The notes beneath the pieces are model-generated. The model worked only from the letters and a program-made list of their open reading frames with translations, did no database searches and was not told the origin of the DNA. A DNA stretch of 64,000 bases from Closterium sp. Naga37s-1 (Eukaryota; Streptophyta; Zygnematophyceae; Desmidiales; Closteriaceae): assembly GCA_947471745.1 (NCBI GenBank), contig CANJKZ010001021.1, forward strand, positions 7,501-71,500, read 5' to 3'. A program made the position numbers and the translations under genes. Below, in pieces: positions 1-11,793 of this stretch (position 1 is the stretch's first letter; the number at the start of each line of letters is the position of its first letter).

Positions 1-735
1 CCATTCTCCCCCTTTCCATCACCCCGCCCCATTCTCCAACTTTCCATCACCTTGCCCCATTCTTCCTCCTTCCATCACCCCGCCCCAATCTCCCGCTTTC
101 CATCACCCCGCCCCATTCTCCCTCCTTCCATCACCCCGCCCCATTCTCTCTCCTTCCATCACCCCGCCCCATTCTCCCTCCTTCCATCACCTTGCCCCAT
201 TCTCCCTCTTTCCATCACCCCGCCCCATGCTCCCGCTTTCCATCTCCCCGCCCCATTCTCCCTCCTTCCGCCCCATTCTCCCTCCTTCCATCGACCCGCC
301 CCATTCTCCCGCTTTCCATCACCCCGCCCCATTCTCTTGCTTTCCATCACCCCGCCCCATTCTCCTGCTTTCCATCACCCCGCCCCATTCTCCCTCCTTC
401 CGTCAACCCGTCCCATTCTCCCTCCTTCCATCACCCCGCCCCATTCTCCCGCTTTCCATCACCCCGCCCCATTCTCCCGCTTTCCATCACCCCGCCCCAT
501 TCTCTCGCTTTCCATCACCCCGCCCCATTCTCCCGCTTTCCATCACCCCGCCCCATTCTCCAGCTTTCCATCACCCCGCCCCATTCTCCCGCTTTCCATC
601 ACCCCGCCCCATTCTCCTTCCTTCCATCACCCCGCCCCACTCTCCCACTTTCCATCACCCCGCCCCATTCTCCCGCTTTCCACCACCCCGCCCCATTCTC
701 CCGCTTTCCATCACCCCGCCCCATTCTCCCGCTTT
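1..735. repeat. Higher-order duplication inside the 28-bp array (copy 1; copy 2 at about 2975-3681)
   Basis: Rare variant monomers recur in the same order about 2.95 kb apart: the CCTTGCCCC variant (48 and 3022), CATGCTCCCG (226 and 3172), CGTCAACCCG (401 and 3347), CCCCACTCTC (635 and 3581) and CACCACCCCG (681 and 3627). The offset is 2974 bp at the left end and 2946 bp afterwards. The difference of exactly 28 bp is one monomer lost or gained. This is a segmental duplication within the satellite, probably by unequal exchange. Confidence 0.85.
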
Positions 736-3700
736 CCATCATCCCGTCCCATTCTCCCGCTTTCCATCACCCCGCCCCATTCTCCCTCCTTCCATCACCC
801 TGCCCCATTCTCCCTCCTTCCATCACCCCGCCCCATTCTCCCACTTTCCATCACCCCGCCCCATTCTCCCGCTTTCCATCACCCCGCTCCATTCTCCCGC
901 TTTCGATCACCCCGCCCCATTCTCCCGCTTTCCATCACCCCGCCCCATTCTCCCGCTTTCCATCACGCCGCCCCATTCTCCCGCTTTCCATCACCCCGCC
1001 CCATTCTCCCTCCTTCCATCACCCCGCCCCATTCACCCTCCTTACATCACCCCACCCCATCACCCCTCCCCATTCTCCCGCTTTCCATCGCCCCGCCCCA
1101 TTCTTCCTCCTTCCATCACCCCGCCCCATTCTCCCTCCTTCCATCACCCAACCCCATTCAAGCGCTTTCCATCACCCCGCCCCATTCTCCCGCTTTCCAT
1201 CACCCCGCCCCATTCTCCCGCTTTCCATCACCCCGCCCCATTCTCCCGCCTTCCATCACCCCGCCCCATTCTCCCTCCTTCCATCACCCCGCCCCATTCT
1301 CCCTCCTTCCATCACCCCGCCCCATTCTCCCGCTTTCTATCACCCGCCCCATTCTCCCGCTTTCCATCACCCCGCCCCATTCTCCCGCTTTCCATCACCC
1401 CGCCCCATTCTCCCGCTTTCCATCACCCCGCCCCATTCTCCCGCTTTTCATCACCCCGCCCCATTCTCCCTCCTTCCATCACCCCGCACCATTCTCCCGC
1501 TTTCCATCACCCCGCCCCATTCTCCCGCTTTCCATCACCCCGCCCCATTCTCCCGCTTTCCATCACCCCGCCCCATTCTCCCTCCTTCCATCACCCTGCC
1601 CCATTCTCCCTCCTTCCATCACCCCGCCCCATTCTCCCGCTTTCTATCACCCCGCCCCATTCTCCCGCTTCCCATCACCCCGCCCCATTCACTTGCTTTC
1701 CATCACCCCGCCCAATTCTCCCGCTTTCCATCACCCCGCCCCATTCTCCCGCTTTCCATCACCCCGCCCCATTCTCCCGCTTTCCTTCACCCCGCCCCAT
1801 TCTCCCTCCTTCCATCACCCCGCCACATTCTCCCTCTTTCCTTCACCCCGCCCCATTCTCCCACTTTCCATCACCCCGCCCCATTCTCCCTCCTTCCATC
1901 ACCCCGCCCCATTCTCCCTCCTTCCATCACCCCGCCCCATTCTCCCTCCTTCCATCACCCCGCCCCATTCTCCCGCCTTCCATCACCCCCCATCACCCCG
2001 CCCCATTCTCCCTCCTTCCATCACCCTGCCCCATTCTCCCTCCTTCCATCACCCCGCCCCATTCTCCCGCATTCCATCACCCCGACCCATTCTCCCGCTT
2101 TCCTTTACCCCGCCCTATTCTCCCGCTTTCCATCACCCCGCCCCATTCTCCAGCTTTCCATCACCCCGCCCCATTCTCCCGCTTTCCATCACCCCGCCCC
2201 ATTCTCCCGCTTTTCATCACCCCGCCCCATTCTCCCTCCTTCCATCACCCCGCCCCATTCTCCCGCTTTCCATCACCCCGCCCCATTCTCCCTCCTTCCA
2301 TCACCCCGCCCCATTCTCCCTCCTTCCATCACCCCGCCCCAGTCTCTTTCTTTCCATCACCCCGCCCCATTTTCCCGCTTTCCATCACCCGCCCCATTCT
2401 CCCTCCTTCCATCACCCCGCCCCATTCTCCCCTTCCATCACCCCGCCCCATTCTCCCGCTTTCCATCACCCCGCCCCATTCTCCCGCTTTCCATCACCCC
2501 GCCCCATTCTCCCGCTTTCCATCACCCCGCCCCATTCTCTAGCTTTCCATCACCCCGCCCCATTCTCCCGCTTTCCATCATCCCGCCCTTTTCTCCCGCT
2601 TTCCATCATCCCGCATTATTCTCCCGCATTCCATCACCCTGCCCCATTCTCCCGCTTTCCATCACCCCGCCCCATTCTCCCGCTTTCCATCACCCCGCCC
2701 CATTCTCCGGCTTTCCATCACCCCGCCCCATTCTCCCGCCTTCCATCACCCCGCCCCATTCTCCCTCCTTCCATCACCCCGCCCCATTCTCCCGCTTTCC
2801 ATCACCCCGCCCCATTCTCCCTCCTTCCATCACCGCGCCCCATTCTCCCTCCTTCCATAACCCCGCCCCATTCTCCCGCTTTCCATCACCCCGCCCCATT
2901 CTCCCGCTTTCCATCGCCCCATTCTCCCGCTCTCCATCACCCCGCCCCATTCTCCTGCTTTCCATCACCCCGCCCCATTCTCCCCCTTTCCATCACCCCG
3001 CCCCATTCTCCCACTTTCCATCACCTTGCCCCATTCTCCCTCCTTCCATCACCCCGCCCCATTCTCCCGCTTTCCATCACCCCGCCCCATTCTCCCTCCT
3101 TCCATCACCCCGCCCCATTCTCTCTCCTTCCATCACCCCGCCCCATTCTCCCTCTTTCCATCACCCCGCCCCATGCTCCCGCTTTCCATCTCCCCGCCCC
3201 ATTCTCCCTCCTTCCGCCCCATTCTCCCTCCTTCCATCGACCCGCCCCATTCTCCCGCTTTCCATCACCCCGCCCCATTCTCCTGCTTCCCATCACCCCG
3301 CCCCATTCTCCTGCTTTCCATCACCCCGCCCCATTCTCCCTCCTTCCGTCAACCCGTCCCATTCTCCCTCCTTCCATCACCCCGCCCCATTCTCCCGCTT
3401 TCCATCACCCCGCCCCATTCTCCCGCTTTCCATCACCCCGCCCCATTCTCTCGCTTTCCATCACCCCGCCCCATTCTCCCGCTTTCCATCACCCCGCCCC
3501 ATTCTCCAGCTTTCCATCACCCCGCCCCATTCTCCCGCTTTCCATCACCCCGCCCCATTCTCCTTCCTTCCATCACCCCGCCCCACTCTCCCACTTTCCA
3601 TCACCCCGCCCCATTCTCCCGCTTTCCACCACCCCGCCCCATTCTCCCGCTTTCCATCACCCCGCCCCATTCTCCCGCTTTCCATCACCCCGTTCCATTC

Positions 3701-4197
3701 TCCCGCTTTTCATCACCCCGCCCCACTCTCCCACTTTCCATCAACCCACCCCATTCTCCCGCTTTCCATCACCTCGCCCCATCCTCCCGCTTTCCATCAC
3801 CCCGCCCCATCCTCCCGCTTTCCATCACCCCGCCCCATTCTCCCGCTTTCCATCACCCCGCCCCATTCTCCCGCTTTCCATCACCCCGCCCCATTCTCCC
3901 GCTTTCCATCACCTCGCCCCATTCTCCCGCTTTCCGTCATCCCGCCCCATTCTCCCGCTTTCCATCACCCCGCCCCATTCTCCCGCTTTCCATCACCCCG
4001 CCCCGTTCTCCTGCTTTCCATCACCCCGCCCCATTCTCCCTCTTTCCATGACCCCGCCCCATTCTCTCGCTTTCCATCACCCCGCCCCATTCTCCCGCTT
4101 TCCATCACCCCGCCCTATTCTCCCTCTTTCCATCACCCCACCCCATTCTCCCTCTTTCCATCACCCCACCCCATTCTCCCACTTTCCATCACCCCGC
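1..4197. repeat. 28-bp satellite array
   Basis: About 150 head-to-tail copies of a C-rich 28-bp monomer, beginning CCATTCTCCCGC and ending CACCCCGCC, with frequent CCCTCC/CCCGCT variants and a few shortened copies (for example near 265, 1345, 1990 and 2420). The array continues past the left window edge and stops abruptly at about 4197, where the 173-bp satellite begins. Because 28 is not a multiple of 3 and the monomer has no stop in any plus frame, all three plus frames stay open for up to 1396 codons. The apparent Pro/Ser/His-rich proteins are therefore artefacts of periodicity. No promoter or coding signal is visible. Confidence 0.95.
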
Positions 4198-6164
4198 CGT
4201 ATGCTTTTCTCTACGCCTATAGGGATCCGTGCGCTTCCTTAACATTTGTCGACAGACGCGGCCGTCATCGCAGGCGCCGAACTTTTTTGTGCGCGCGAAC
4301 CAAGCCGGAATTGCTCTGGTAGGTGTATTTAAGCATGGGCCACCCGTATAAACAACAACACTCAGGTCGTTCGACTCTTTTCCCTACGCCTATAGGGATC
4401 CGAGCGCTTCTTTAGCATTTGCCGGCAGACGCGACCGTCATCGCAAGCGCCGAACTTTTTTGTGCGCGCGAACCTACCCGAAATTGCTCTGGTAGGTGTA
4501 CTTAAGCATGGACCATCCGAATAAGCAACAACATTCATGTCGTTCGATGCTTTTTCCTTCGCCTAAAGGGATCCGTGCACTTCCTTACCATTTGTCGGCA
4601 GTCGCGGCCGTCATCGCAGGCGCCGAACTTTTCTGTGCGCGCGGACCAAGCCGGAATTGCTCTGGTAGGTGTATTTAAGCATGGGCCATCCGAATAAGCA
4701 ACAACACTCAGGTCGTTCGACTCTTTTCCCTACGCCTATAGGGATCCGAGCGCTTCTTTAGCATTTGTCGGCAGACGCGGCCGTCATCGCAGGCGCCAAA
4801 CTTTTCTATGCGCGCGAACCAGGCCGGAATTGCTCTTGTAGGTGTATTTGAGCATGGGCAACTCGAATCTGCAACAACATTCAGGTCATTCGATGCTTTT
4901 CCCTACGCCTATAGGGATCCGTGCGCTTCTTTAGAATTTGTCGGTAGACGCGGCCGTCATCGGAGGCGCCGAACTTTTCTGTGCCCGCGAACCAAGCCGG
5001 AATTGCTCTGGTAGGTGTATTTAAGCATGGGCCATCCGTATAAGCAACAACACTCAGGTCGTTCGACTCTTTTCCCTACGCCTATAGGGATCCGAGCGCT
5101 TCTTTAGCATTTGCCGGCAGACGCGGCCGTCATCGCAAGCGCCGAACTTTTATGTGCGCGCGAACCAACCCGAAATTGCTTTGGTAGGTGTACTTAAGCA
5201 TGGGCCATCCGAATAAGCAACAACATTCAGGTCGTTCGATGCTTTTCCCTACGCCTATAGGGATCCGTGCGCTTCCTTAGGATTTGTCAGCAGTCGCGGC
5301 CGTCATCACAGAACTTTTTTGTGCGCGCGAACCAAGCCGGAATTGCTCTGGTAGGTTTATTTAAGCACAAGCCACCTGTATAAGCAACAACACTCAGGTC
5401 GTTCGACTCTTTTCCCTACGCCTATAGGGATCCGAGCGCTTCGTTTGCATCTGTTGGCACACGCGGCCGTCGTTGCAGGCGCCAAACTTTTCTGTGCGCG
5501 CGAACCAAGCCGAAACTGCTCTGGTCAGTGTATTTGAGCAAGGGCCACCCGAATATGCAACGAATTTTAGGGCGTTCGACGCTTTTCCGTACGCCTATAG
5601 GGACCCATGCGCTTCCTTAGCATTTGTCGGCAGACGCGGCCGTCATCGCAGGCGCCGATTTTTTTTGTGCGCGCGAACCAAGCCGGAATTGCTCTCGTAG
5701 GTGTATTTCAGCATGGGCCACCAGAATATGCAACGAAATTCATGTCGTCCGACGCCTTTCTCTACGCCTATAGGGATCCGAGCACTTCCTTAGCATTTGT
5801 CGGCAGACGCGGCCGTCGTCGCAGGAGCCGAACTTTTCTGTGCGCGCGAACCAAGCCGGAATTGCTCTGGTAGGTGTATTTCAGCATGGGCCACCCGAAT
5901 AAGCAACGAAATTCATGTCGTTCGACGCTTTTCCCTACGCCTATATGGATCTGAGCGCTTCCTTTGCATCTGTCGGCACACGCGGCCGTCGTTGCATGCG
6001 GCGAACTTTTCTGTTCGCGCGAACCAAGTCGGAATTGCGTTGGTAGGTATATTTGAGCATGGGCCACCCGAATATGCAACAACATTCAGGTCGTTCAACG
6101 CTTTTCGCTACGCGTATAGGGATCCGAGCGCTTCTTTAGCATTTGTTGGCAGACGCGGCCGTCA
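4198..6164. repeat. 173-bp satellite, block 1
   Basis: About 11 tandem monomers of 173 bp. Spacing was measured on successive GCGCGAACCAAGCC motifs. Each monomer carries a conserved CTATAGGGATCC (a BamHI site in nearly all copies), a GGCCGTCATCGCAGGCGCCG stretch and AATTGCTCTGGTAGGTGTAT. Monomers differ by roughly 5-15%. Small open frames of 60-88 codons recur once per monomer, but they are broken differently in different copies and look like by-products. The monomer length is near nucleosome-repeat length, as in many plant centromeric satellites; any centromere role is inference. Confidence 0.92.
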
Positions 6165-6204
6165 GATTTCATGTGATCAAATGTTCTTTTACAAATTATA
6201 GTTT

Positions 6205-6248
<44 letters not shown>

Positions 6249-6972
6249 TATATGGAATAAACTTGAAATTTTGTTTGCAAGAAACTTACAACAAACTACC
6301 AGATATAAATCGAAACATGTCACGATGCTCGCTCGTCACGATGCACGCTCGTCACGATGCTCGCTCGTCACGATGCTCGCTCGTCACTACGCTCGCTCGT
6401 CACGATGCTCGCTCGTCACGATGCTCGCTCGTCACGATGCTCGCTCGTCACGATGCTCGCTCGTCACGATGCTCGCTCGTCACGATGCTCGCTCGTCACG
6501 ATGCTCGCTCGTCACGATGCTCCTCGTCACGATGCTCGCTCGTCACGATGCTCGCTCGTCACGATGCTCGCTCGTCACGATGCTCGCTCGTCACGATGCT
6601 TGCTCGTCACAATGCACGCTCGATAGCATATATAACAAATGCTAAAAACATGTTCCAATAGTAATAACATAGAACATATAACAGCATAACTTTCGTATGA
6701 CAGATTACATAGTTTTAAGAGTAATAACATCGTGAAAAATATATATGTTATCTTAGAAACATTCGATAGCAATATTAATTATCATAAAACTTCAATACGT
6801 TCAACTGAGCTCATGTGATCAAATGTTCTTTTATAAATGAGAGTTTTAGATATATATATGGAAAAAACGTGACATTTTGTTTTTTTTAAACTTATAACAA
6901 TCTACCAGATATATATCGAAAACTTACAACAAACCTGTCACGATGCTCGCTCGTCACGATGCTCGCTCTGGT
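6165..6972. repeat. AT-rich island with 16-bp minisatellite, copy 1
   Basis: An AT-rich stretch interrupts a 173-bp monomer right after GGCCGTCAG and ends in GCTCGCTCTGGTCGGCGCGCG, where the monomer resumes. It holds a (GA)n microsatellite (about 6209-6240), the 16-bp repeat, and unique AT-rich sequence with several ATATATAT runs. Two further 16-bp units stand at the right end (about 6937-6968). Related copies lie at 19184-19912 and 38836-39596. I see no terminal repeats, target duplication or gene. Confidence 0.85.
6319..6620. repeat. 16-bp minisatellite (CACGATGCTCGCTCGT)n
   Basis: About 18 copies of CACGATGCTCGCTCGT with scattered variants (CACGATGCACGC, CACTACGCTCGC, one shortened unit near 6520). 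Sixteen is not a multiple of 3 and the unit has no plus-strand stop, which explains the overlapping 89-132-codon open frames in all three plus frames. Not a gene. Confidence 0.93.
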
Positions 6973-7984
6973 CGGCGCGCGAACCAAGCCGGAATTGCTT
7001 TGCTTGGAATATTTGAGCATGGGCCACCCGAATATGCAACAACATTCATGTCGTTCGACACTTTTCCCTACGTCTGTAGGGATTTGAGCGCTTCCTTAGC
7101 ATTTGACGGCAGACGCGGCCGTCACCGCAGGCGCCGAACTTTCTGTGCGCGCGAACCAAGCCAGAATTGTTCTGGTAGGTGTTTTTGAGCATGGGCCACC
7201 CAAATGTGCAACAACATTCAGAACGTTCGACGGTTTTCCCTACGCCTGTAGGGATCCGAGCGCTTCCTTAGCATTTGTCGGCAGACGTGGCCGTCATCGC
7301 AGGCGCCGAACTTTTCTATGCGCGCGAACCAAGCCGGAATTGCTCTGGTAGGTGTATTTGAGCATGGGCAACTCAAATATGAAACAACATTCAGGTTGTT
7401 CGATGCCTTTCCCTATGCCTATAGGGATCCGTGCGCTTCCTTAGCATTTGTCGGCAGACGCGGTCGTCATCGCTGTCGCCGAACTTTTCTGTGCGCGCGA
7501 ACCAAGCCGGAATTGCTCTGGTAGGTGTATTTAAGCATGAGCCATCCGAATAAGCAACAACATTCAGGTCGTTTGATGCTTTTCCCTACGCCTATAGGGA
7601 TCCGTGCGCTTCCTTAGTATTTCTCGGCAGTCGCGGCCGTCATCGCAGGCGCCGAACTTTTCTGTGCGCGCGAACCAAGCCGGAATTGCTCTAGTAAGTG
7701 TATTTAAGCATGGGCCATCCAAATAAGCAACAACACTCAGGTCGTTCGACTCTTTTCCCTACGCCTATAGGAATCCGAGCGCTTTTTTAGCATTTGTCAG
7801 CAGACGCGGCCGTCATCGCAGGCGCCGAACTTTTCTATGCGCGCGAACCAAGCCGGAATTGCTCTGGTAGGTGTATTTGAGCATGGGCCACCCAAATATG
7901 CAACAACATTCATGTCTTTTGATGCTTTTCCCTACGCCTATAGGGATCCGTGCGCTTCCTTAGCATTTGTCGACAGACGCGGCC
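6973..7984. repeat. 173-bp satellite, block 2
   Basis: About six 173-bp monomers, in phase with block 1 apart from the AT-rich island. The block is cut at 7984 by retrotransposon C1. The last five bases, CGGCC (7980-7984), are the left copy of C1's target duplication, and the monomer resumes exactly at 14453. Confidence 0.92.
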
Positions 7985-8810
7985 TGTTGGTGCAACCTAC
8001 GGTTTGCACTCGGCTTGTTGTCCGTGTGCGTGCATGCGTGTATGCATGGAATGGTATGAGTGCATGAAATAAATATATATTTCATACTTATAATGGTGTG
8101 TGAATGATGGGTCATGATGTCGAGTGTGTGTGTCAAGTCAATAGCGAGTTATCGTAAGCCGCGTGTTAATGCAGTCATTTGTGTCTCGCGCGCGGTTTCT
8201 ATTTTGTCGTGCGCGGTTTCTCTTTTGTCGCTTGTCGAACGTTTGGCGTGTCGCAGGTGTGTGCAGCAGACCCATCAAGAACTCAAGGATGAGTTTTGTG
8301 ATGAAGAACCCGAGCCCTGGTGTCAACATTCAAGTGATCGCGAAGCCCGCAAAATGGGTACACCTCAAGATATTGAAGATAGTTACATTACTTTGTGTAG
8401 TGTAACATTTCACTTGGTGTAGGCCCTAGTGAAGGGTAGTTTCGAGACCCTTCGTGGTTGGGGACAGTGTGGCACTGTTCCACATCACTGTACCTCGGCT
8501 CTTGGGGTTTGTAGGAGCTGGGAGTCATTCCCAACTCGTAACCCTTCCCAACTCTTCCTAATTTGTGTCCTAAGACTATGTTGCTGCCATAGTGCCGTTC
8601 GTTCAAACCGACGCTGTGTCGTCAATTCTTAAATCGTGCGATCTAAATTGCCTATTGTAGGCGACGTTAAGGCGCTCCAGATCCAAGTTGAATGAGGTCG
8701 TTTGGAGCTGTGACCAGATCGCTATGAACGTTTAAAGCCGCTGTGCAAAAATCTGACTGCGCACTCTATCTTTAGTTTTAGGCACATTGAAGCCTACTGT
8801 GACTATAACA
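7985..8810 (+). repeat. C1 5' LTR
   Basis: Begins TGTTGGTGCAACC and ends GACTATAACA (TG...CA). An AT-rich AAATAAATATATATTT at about 8068-8083 is a plausible TATA region. Short open frames inside (for example 8114-8422) recur identically in the 3' LTR and are not genes. Confidence 0.95.
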
Positions 8811-8812
8811 AG

Positions 8813-8827
8813 TGGTATCAGAGCCCC
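8813..8827 (+). promoter_or_regulatory. C1 primer-binding site
   Basis: TGGTATCAGAGCCCC lies 2 bp after the 5' LTR. It matches the usual plant retroelement primer site complementary to the 3' end of initiator methionine tRNA. Confidence 0.9.
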
Positions 8828-8844
8828 TTGGAGCAAATACGACT

Positions 8845-10386
8845 ATGGCTGGACCTGAAGGAAGAGGTGGCAGAGGTGCTGGTGGCAATGGAGATGCCCA
8901 GGCACAAGGCCAAGCCCGTGAGTCAGCCGTGGCGCCCGTGCAACCGACTCTTGGACCTTCTAGGGACGAGCTAAGAGTGTTCGGGCTTGACAAGTTCAAC
9001 GGCGACAACTTTGCTGAATGGTCCTTCAGAATGGAGAATGTGTTCGACCATTATGACCTGCTGGAGGTGATGGAAGGAACGGAGAAGCGTCTCGAGAACG
9101 ACCCGGAGAAGAGCCCGTGGGTGCGGAAGAGCGCACAAGGCTACCTCCTACTTGGGCAAGCGTTGGGGAGCAGCCAGATCCGTCACATCAAGCCTTTCCA
9201 GCGTGAACCAGAGAAGGGACCAAAGGCATGGGCTGCTCCCAAGGGTGTACACGCTACTGCAACAGCGGCGGTAGCTGTGGTGTTGGAACGGCAAATGGCG
9301 ACGCTACGAATTGAGGAAGATGAACCTGTGGAAGACGGGGTGCAGAGATTCTTCGACTTGTTGACGCGGCTAGAGGGAGCTGATTTGAACTACAGCGAGC
9401 TCCAAAAGAAGACCAAGTTGCTGGCCTTACTCCCAGAGTCGTGGTCCTCACTCATCATTAACCTCAACCGTGACTTGGCCCGCCTCTCGCTTGAAGATGT
9501 GAAGCGAGCAATCCTTCAAGAGGATTTCCGCCGCCGTGAGTTGGCGAGTGAGGATTTCCGCGGCCGTGGATATGGCCGTGGAAGAGGCAGAGGACGAGGG
9601 GGAGGAAGGTTTGGTGGCAGCAACTTCAGTGGAGGCCGCGGGAGTGGCGGTTACGGCAGCGACGACAAGAGCTACGGTCGCGGTCGCGGACGATTTGACG
9701 GCGAATGTCACTATTGCGGCAAGAGCGGACATATGTGGCGCGATTGCTTCAAACTCCCAGATGGATGGACCCCTGCTCAAGGCCAAGAGGGTAGAGGAGC
9801 AGGTGGAGGGAGAGGAAGAGGCCGTGGAGGCCGTGGTGGTCGTGGAGGTGGTGCTGCAAATGTGAAGAGCGAAGATAACGACAAGGACCCGAGCGGCGAT
9901 CGGTACCCGGGCCTATTCTACTTCGTGTCGGCACAAGTACCGGCTGGTCCAGAGAAGGGCGAAGGCTTTGAGGAACCAGCAGCAGTAGGGAAGGTGACCC
10001 TACACCCCCTGGACTATTGGGTGATCGACAGCGGCGCTACCTATAGCATGACACCTCGCCCGGACTTGCTCACCGAACTTGAACCGTCACCGGTGAAGCA
10101 TGTCACATCGGCTTTGGGGCAGCGAGCAGAGGTGAAAGGCATGGGGACGGCCATGTTCAAGGGTGCTGATGGGAAGATGGTGGGCCTCAAGAACGTGCTT
10201 TGGGTGCCCAGCCTTGCTGCGAACCTGATTTCCGTGCGGCGGTTGGCAAAGGCCGGCATGGACACGAACTCGAAGGGAGCCAAGACCTACACCGCAAGGC
10301 TTGGCGATCGGATTCTTTGGGACCTTCATGAGGACAGGGACGTCTACAATGAGATGTGGCAGATCCCAGTGGTCCCTATGCCTTAG
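8845..10386 (+). pseudogene. C1 gag and protease segment
   Basis: The first ATG after the primer site is at 8845 and the frame runs to TAG at 10384-10386. The N-terminal half is a Gag-like domain (FNGDNFAEWSFRMENVF; then a region ending NRDLARLSLEDVKRAILQED). It is followed by an Arg/Gly-rich stretch and a CCHC zinc knuckle, CHYCGKSGHMWRDC (9706-9747), that would bind nucleic acid. A second RG-rich run precedes the aspartic protease motif VIDSGATYSMT (about 10023-10055). In related copia elements the frame continues from protease into integrase; here TAG interrupts it, and the frame downstream is the same, so this is a nonsense change (possibly CAG to TAG). Confidence 0.9.
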
Positions 10387-11793
10387 GAGAGGCAAGTGGC
10401 AGCAAGCATCAGCACCAAGGATGAAGCGGTTGGTAACGGCGATAGCGCGGACGGTTGCGCTAAGGAGAAGGAGTCCAAGAAGTGGAATCTTGGAGGGACC
10501 AGCAAGCTGTGTGATCCTAAGGAGAGTGGTGCAGCAGCCAAGAAGCAGCACAGTGAGGAGAACTCCGAGGCAGCAGCGGAGGAGGACTACGGAGAGAGCA
10601 TGTGGGGCGCTATTGCGAGCGCGGCATTCTCCAACCCTACTTCGGCTACGGAGGAGTGTGATTGGTTGACTTTGCATCGGCGCATGGGGCATGTGGCCCT
10701 GCCCATCTTGCAGCAGCTAGTGAAGAATGAGATGGTTGCTGGCATACATGTGAAGGGGGAGCCCGATGAGGTACTTGGCTGCCCGACGTGCATGCAAGCC
10801 AAGTTCACCCGTTTCCCATTCTCTAGTTCGGAGGCAACGGCTAAGGCACCACTTGATGAGGTGGTGATGGACGTGGTGGGCACCCTGAAGCTTGGAGCTG
10901 CTGGAGCTGAGTATTTTCTCACCATTGTGGACGTCTACACCCGCATGACGTGGGTGTATGTGCTGGCCAAGAAGAGCGACGTGGCTGAAACGTTGAAGAC
11001 GGATTGGTTCCCGATGGTGGAGCGGCAACAAGACCGTCTAGTGAAGTCGATCCGCACCGATCGAGGGGGAGAGTTTCTGAGCAAGGAGTTTGGGTTGTGG
11101 CTGAAGAAGAATGGTATTCGACACTCCCTCACCATGCCATACTCCCCTGCGATGAACGGCATCGCCGAGCGAGCGAACCGGACGATCACGGAGGCGGCAC
11201 GCGAGTTGCTCATTGAAGCAGGGCTACCCGACTACTTCTGGCCTGATGCGGTGCGGAGCGCGTGTGTGGCCAAGAACAGAGTTTTTACTCATGTGGGAGT
11301 AGACAAATGGGTGCCCTATGTGGAGTGGCTTGGAAGGAAGCCAAAGGTGGATATGCTTCGGGTGTTCGGGTGCATGTGCATGGCGCTCGTGCCTAAGCAT
11401 CTTCGGCACAACAAGCTTGGTGCCAAGGCGGTGTGGGCCGTGCACTTGGGCATGGCTCAAAACAGCAAGGGATGGCTTCTTTGGGACCCATTCACCAAGA
11501 AGTTCTTGGTGAGCAGGGACTGCAAGTTCATGGAGAACTTCATGTACAAGGATTGGAAGGCGGAGAATGAGGCGAAGATAGGCGTGCGGTTTGGGGAGGT
11601 GAAGAGTTCCGGTTTGGAGCATGTGGAGCTGCCTTTGGAGCTGAGCAGCGGCAGCACTACCATAAGGCAATCTTCCCTTGTGAATGGGGGAGAGGAGGCC
11701 AATGATGCAGAGGAAGAAGAGGAGGAGGTGCAGCAAGTGAGCGAGCGTGCACCGTCACTCCCTTCCCGCACTACGAGTGCTCCACGGATTTGA
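10387..11793 (+). pseudogene. C1 integrase segment
   Basis: Same frame as the upstream gag segment. It contains the pre-integrase zinc-binding region (LHRRMGH, then CPTCMQAKF) and the integrase core with its three acidic positions: D in FLTIVDVYTRMTWVYV, D in SIRTDRGGEF and E in MNGIAERANRT. A copia-type C-terminal region follows (VFGCMCMALVPKH ... LLWDPFTKKFLVSRDCKF). The segment ends at an in-frame TGA (11791-11793) in an acidic, low-complexity linker, compatible with a CGA to TGA change. Confidence 0.9.

Noticed and set aside
52-4242. Open frames of 1396, 1376 and 771 codons in the first 4.3 kb
   Set aside because: They are the three plus frames of a 28-bp satellite without stops; residue content merely repeats the monomer and all three frames are equally open.
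10384-10386. TAG between C1 protease and integrase as programmed read-through
   Set aside because: C1 carries further stops and a frameshift, no recoding context is obvious, and the R3 element of the same superfamily uses one continuous frame; mutation is simpler.
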